A stretch of 64,000 nt of DNA. Source: Nostoc sp. JL34 (lineage in GTDB: Bacteria > Cyanobacteriota > Cyanobacteriia > Cyanobacteriales > Nostocaceae). This document shows, piece after piece, positions 62,256 through 64,000 of this stretch (position 1 is the first letter of the stretch; every line of letters starts with the position of its first letter). Both the position numbers and the translations under genes were made by a program. Where the stretch lies: positions 30,383-94,382 of the forward strand of contig NZ_JABXKQ010000124.1 of the NCBI RefSeq assembly GCF_017114945.1. Direction: 5' to 3'. The notes below the pieces were generated by a model that saw only the letters and a program-made list of their open reading frames with translations, was not told the DNA's origin and did no database searches.

Positions 62256-62579
62256 TTACTTCTGTTGTTTTTGTTGTGTGTAATAGAACTGTTCTGACTC
62301 AATTTCGGTTTATGACTGTTTAGAAGATGTTTAAAAAGTTGCTGCTTTACTCACACCAGCTAATCTTAGAAGTTGGAATGAATTTGCACATGAGCTAGAA
62401 TTCCTAACCTGACCAGTAAAAAAGTACTCAAGTTTTTGTGACTTTTTTCCTAATTTAGAAATAATTAATCAGTCGGAACGGCTCTACCAATACTAGAAAC
62501 AAATTCGTTATATAAAAAGGAGGGTTTCATCTCAACAGCGTCCATCTCTCAGGCTCCTGCCTCCTTTACCTCTAAAATT
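62256..62579. other. Divergent promoter region between the Spy-like lipoprotein and histidine kinase genes
   Basis: 324 bases of AT-rich DNA. It should carry promoters for both directions, but no specific operator was recognised. A CTCCTGCCTCC-type repeat lies close to the kinase start. Confidence 0.5.
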
Positions 62580-63866
62580 GTGAAAATACCTATGGTTTTG
62601 TCACAAAGTCCATTAAGTTGGAACAGTTCTATGGTTAGCTTGACCTACCCATCGTTTCGTCTATTGCTTTACCTAGAGTGGTTGTTATTAGCCACGGCAG
62701 TGTTCATGGAAGTTCTGCTGCCGTTTCAGTTGTCCTGGTCTTTGCCGCTAGGAGTTCTGGCGATCGCAACTTTCAGCTTGATGGGTTTGAGACTACCAAT
62801 GGTGAAGCTGGAAAGAAAATTAATTTATACAGCCCTGGAATTCGGTTTAATTTTGCTGCCAGCAACTCAACATACTTTATCGACTCGCTCCGTTTTCCTG
62901 CTGTGTCTGGTACTGGTGATGCGGAGTTGTCTCATATTTAAGCGATCGGGACAGTTGGCTGTCTTGGGTTTATCTCTGCTTTCTTATGGAACACTGCTTT
63001 TATCAAGACCGATTGTACCTGAGAATTTTATGCCAGATAAGCTGATCCTCATGTCCTGGGATTGGCGATTGAGTAATATATTATTGTTTAGCTTAACGTT
63101 GGTATTCGCTTTATTGTTAATTAATGCCCTGCTTGCAGAGCGCCAAAGTCGAGAGCAGTTAGAAATTGCCCATCAGCAATTAGAGATCACCAATCAACAG
63201 CTGTGTCAGTATGCGCTACGGATTGAAGATCAGGCAACTTTGCAGGAACGTAACCGAATTGCCCGCGAAATTCATGATGGGTTAGGACACACTCTCGCCG
63301 CCCAAACCATTCAAATTAATAATACTTTGTTATTTTGGCAATCAAATAATGACAAAGCATTAACATTTCTCAAACAAGCAAAAGAATTGGGGGCTGAGGC
63401 GCTGCTAGAAATTCGGCGATCGCTTTCGGTTTTGCGTTCAAATCCTTTGCAAGGGCAATCTCTCAAATCAGCCATTGAAAAGCTACTGACAGATTTTCAG
63501 CAAACTACAAGTATTGAACCGTCCTGTAAAATTGATTTACCGCACACTTTACCAACAGAAGTAAACACGGCCCTTTACCGGATTGTGCAAGAATCGCTGA
63601 CAAATATTTGCAAACATGCTCAGGCGACGAGTGTCACCGTTAAACTTCTGGCTCACGCTGGGATGATTCATCTGTCAATCGAAGATAATGGAAAAGGATT
63701 TAACCCCACTCAAAATACAACCGGCTTTGGATTACAAGGAATGCGAGAACGGTCGGTTGCACTGGGCGGTCAGTTAAATCTCCATAGTCAACTAGGAACA
63801 GGTTGCTGTATTTCTGTTTCTTTACCACTATCAAAGCTGTTGTTAGATGGCTTTTCAAGTAATTGA
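62580..63866 (+). CDS. Sensor histidine kinase, NarL/DesK type (HisKA_3)
   Basis: 428 residues. The N-terminal half holds about five to six membrane helices (residues about 25-185, ending LLFSLTLVFALLLINALL), a simple membrane sensor. A coiled linker (LEIAHQQLEITNQQLCQYAL) leads to the HisKA_3 dimerisation motif NRIAREIHDGLGHTLAAQTIQ with the phospho-His near 232. The ATPase domain has the N box VNTALYRIVQESLTNICKHA and G1 IEDNGKGFNP, then GFGLQGMRER. Start candidates are GTG 62580, ATG 62592 and ATG 62631. A NarL-type response regulator is expected downstream but the window ends. Divergent from the Spy-like gene. Confidence 0.9.
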   Translation: MKIPMVLSQSPLSWNSSMVSLTYPSFRLLLYLEWLLLATAVFMEVLLPFQLSWSLPLGVLAIATFSLMGLRLPMVKLERKLIYTALEFGLILLPATQHTLSTRSVFLLCLVLVMRSCLIFKRSGQLAVLGLSLLSYGTLLLSRPIVPENFMPDKLILMSWDWRLSNILLFSLTLVFALLLINALLAERQSREQLEIAHQQLEITNQQLCQYALRIEDQATLQERNRIAREIHDGLGHTLAAQTIQINNTLLFWQSNNDKALTFLKQAKELGAEALLEIRRSLSVLRSNPLQGQSLKSAIEKLLTDFQQTTSIEPSCKIDLPHTLPTEVNTALYRIVQESLTNICKHAQATSVTVKLLAHAGMIHLSIEDNGKGFNPTQNTTGFGLQGMRERSVALGGQLNLHSQLGTGCCISVSLPLSKLLLDGFSSN

Positions 63867-63904
63867 GTTACACTACTCCCCACTCCCTACTCCCCATCTC
63901 ATAT

Positions 63905-64000
63905 CATGTCCGCCTAATTAGTTATAATTCCCGCATCTGTGCAAAAACCAGGAAACTCTCTTTCCCCCTGCTCCCCTGCTCCCCTGCTCCCCTGCTCCCC
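63905..64000 (-). repeat. Dispersed repeat (copy 2) ending in 8-bp tandem units
   Basis: Its reverse complement matches 49035-49130. At the right end, 63969-64000 is four perfect copies of the octamer TGCTCCCC, a short tandem repeat running into the window edge. Confidence 0.65.

Noticed and set aside
63969-64000. Tandem TGCTCCCC units considered as functional regulatory sites
   Set aside because: The same sequence occurs as a generic dispersed repeat in several gaps; nothing ties it to regulation.
1-64000. tRNA, rRNA, CRISPR, transposase or phage genes
   Set aside because: Looked for tRNA T-loop patterns, repeat-spacer arrays and DDE or integrase motifs by eye; none were convincing, although a covariance-model tRNA scan was not possible.

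Overview
The window is chromosomal DNA of a filamentous, Nostoc-type cyanobacterium. The octamer GCGATCGC (HIP1) occurs throughout. There is a chlorophyll-biosynthesis gene (chlM), a group 2 sigma factor, and several cyanobacterial conserved proteins (DUF1350, DUF1499, DUF4112). Intergenic DNA is AT-rich and crowded with short dispersed repeats and palindromes typical of Nostoc genomes. No rRNA, tRNA, CRISPR array, transposase or phage gene was seen.

Layout. 1-9.1 kb: the 3' part of a long TPR protein made of 120-bp tandem units, chlM, two small membrane proteins, a nucleotidyltransferase, and divergently from it an ergothioneine cluster (egtC-egtB-egtD). 9.1-21 kb: sparse genes with long non-coding stretches. 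These are a small secreted protein, a secreted thioredoxin-fold-like protein, a PAS-CRP regulator, glpK, argC (type 2), DUF1350, a structured RNA element, and a sucrose-phosphate-synthase-like GT4 glycosyltransferase. 21.2-30.1 kb (minus strand): a four-gene cell-surface operon of three DUF11-type secreted proteins and a 1304-residue outer-membrane beta-barrel. Upstream lies a near-perfect CRP-type palindrome. 30.9-32.6 kb: thrC followed by a CysO/MoaD-like sulfur carrier. 32.8-36.7 kb: small regulatory and accessory genes: PH-like protein, response regulator, a DUF3471 gene remnant, VOC protein, and an AHSA1/ArsR pair with tandem operators. 36.9-44.2 kb: a GHL10-aspartic-protease fusion, SGNH hydrolase, pirin, DUF1499 and DUF4112. 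44.4-48.7 kb: an RTX protein and a protein made of six exact 19-residue IDGQRPI repeats. 49.3-58.3 kb: an RND efflux operon (one membrane-fusion protein, two RND pumps) with a SUKH-HEAT protein inserted. 58.4-63.9 kb: group 2 sigma factor, membrane protein, CtpA-type protease, Spy-like lipoprotein and a NarL-type histidine kinase, an envelope-stress flavour.

How the genes work together. The clearest pathway is ergothioneine synthesis: EgtD trimethylates histidine, EgtB adds gamma-glutamylcysteine sulfoxide, and EgtC removes glutamate. The DUF11 operon looks like a co-translated surface-structure system with its own outer-membrane barrel. The RND operon is a MdtABC-like tripartite pump without its outer-membrane channel in the window. 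The best candidates for undescribed biology are the 19-residue repeat protein (48200-48685), the DUF11/barrel operon with its CRP-like site, the structured RNA at 19213-19365, and the ThrC-sulfur-carrier pair. All functional calls come from reading sequence motifs; no database search was run.
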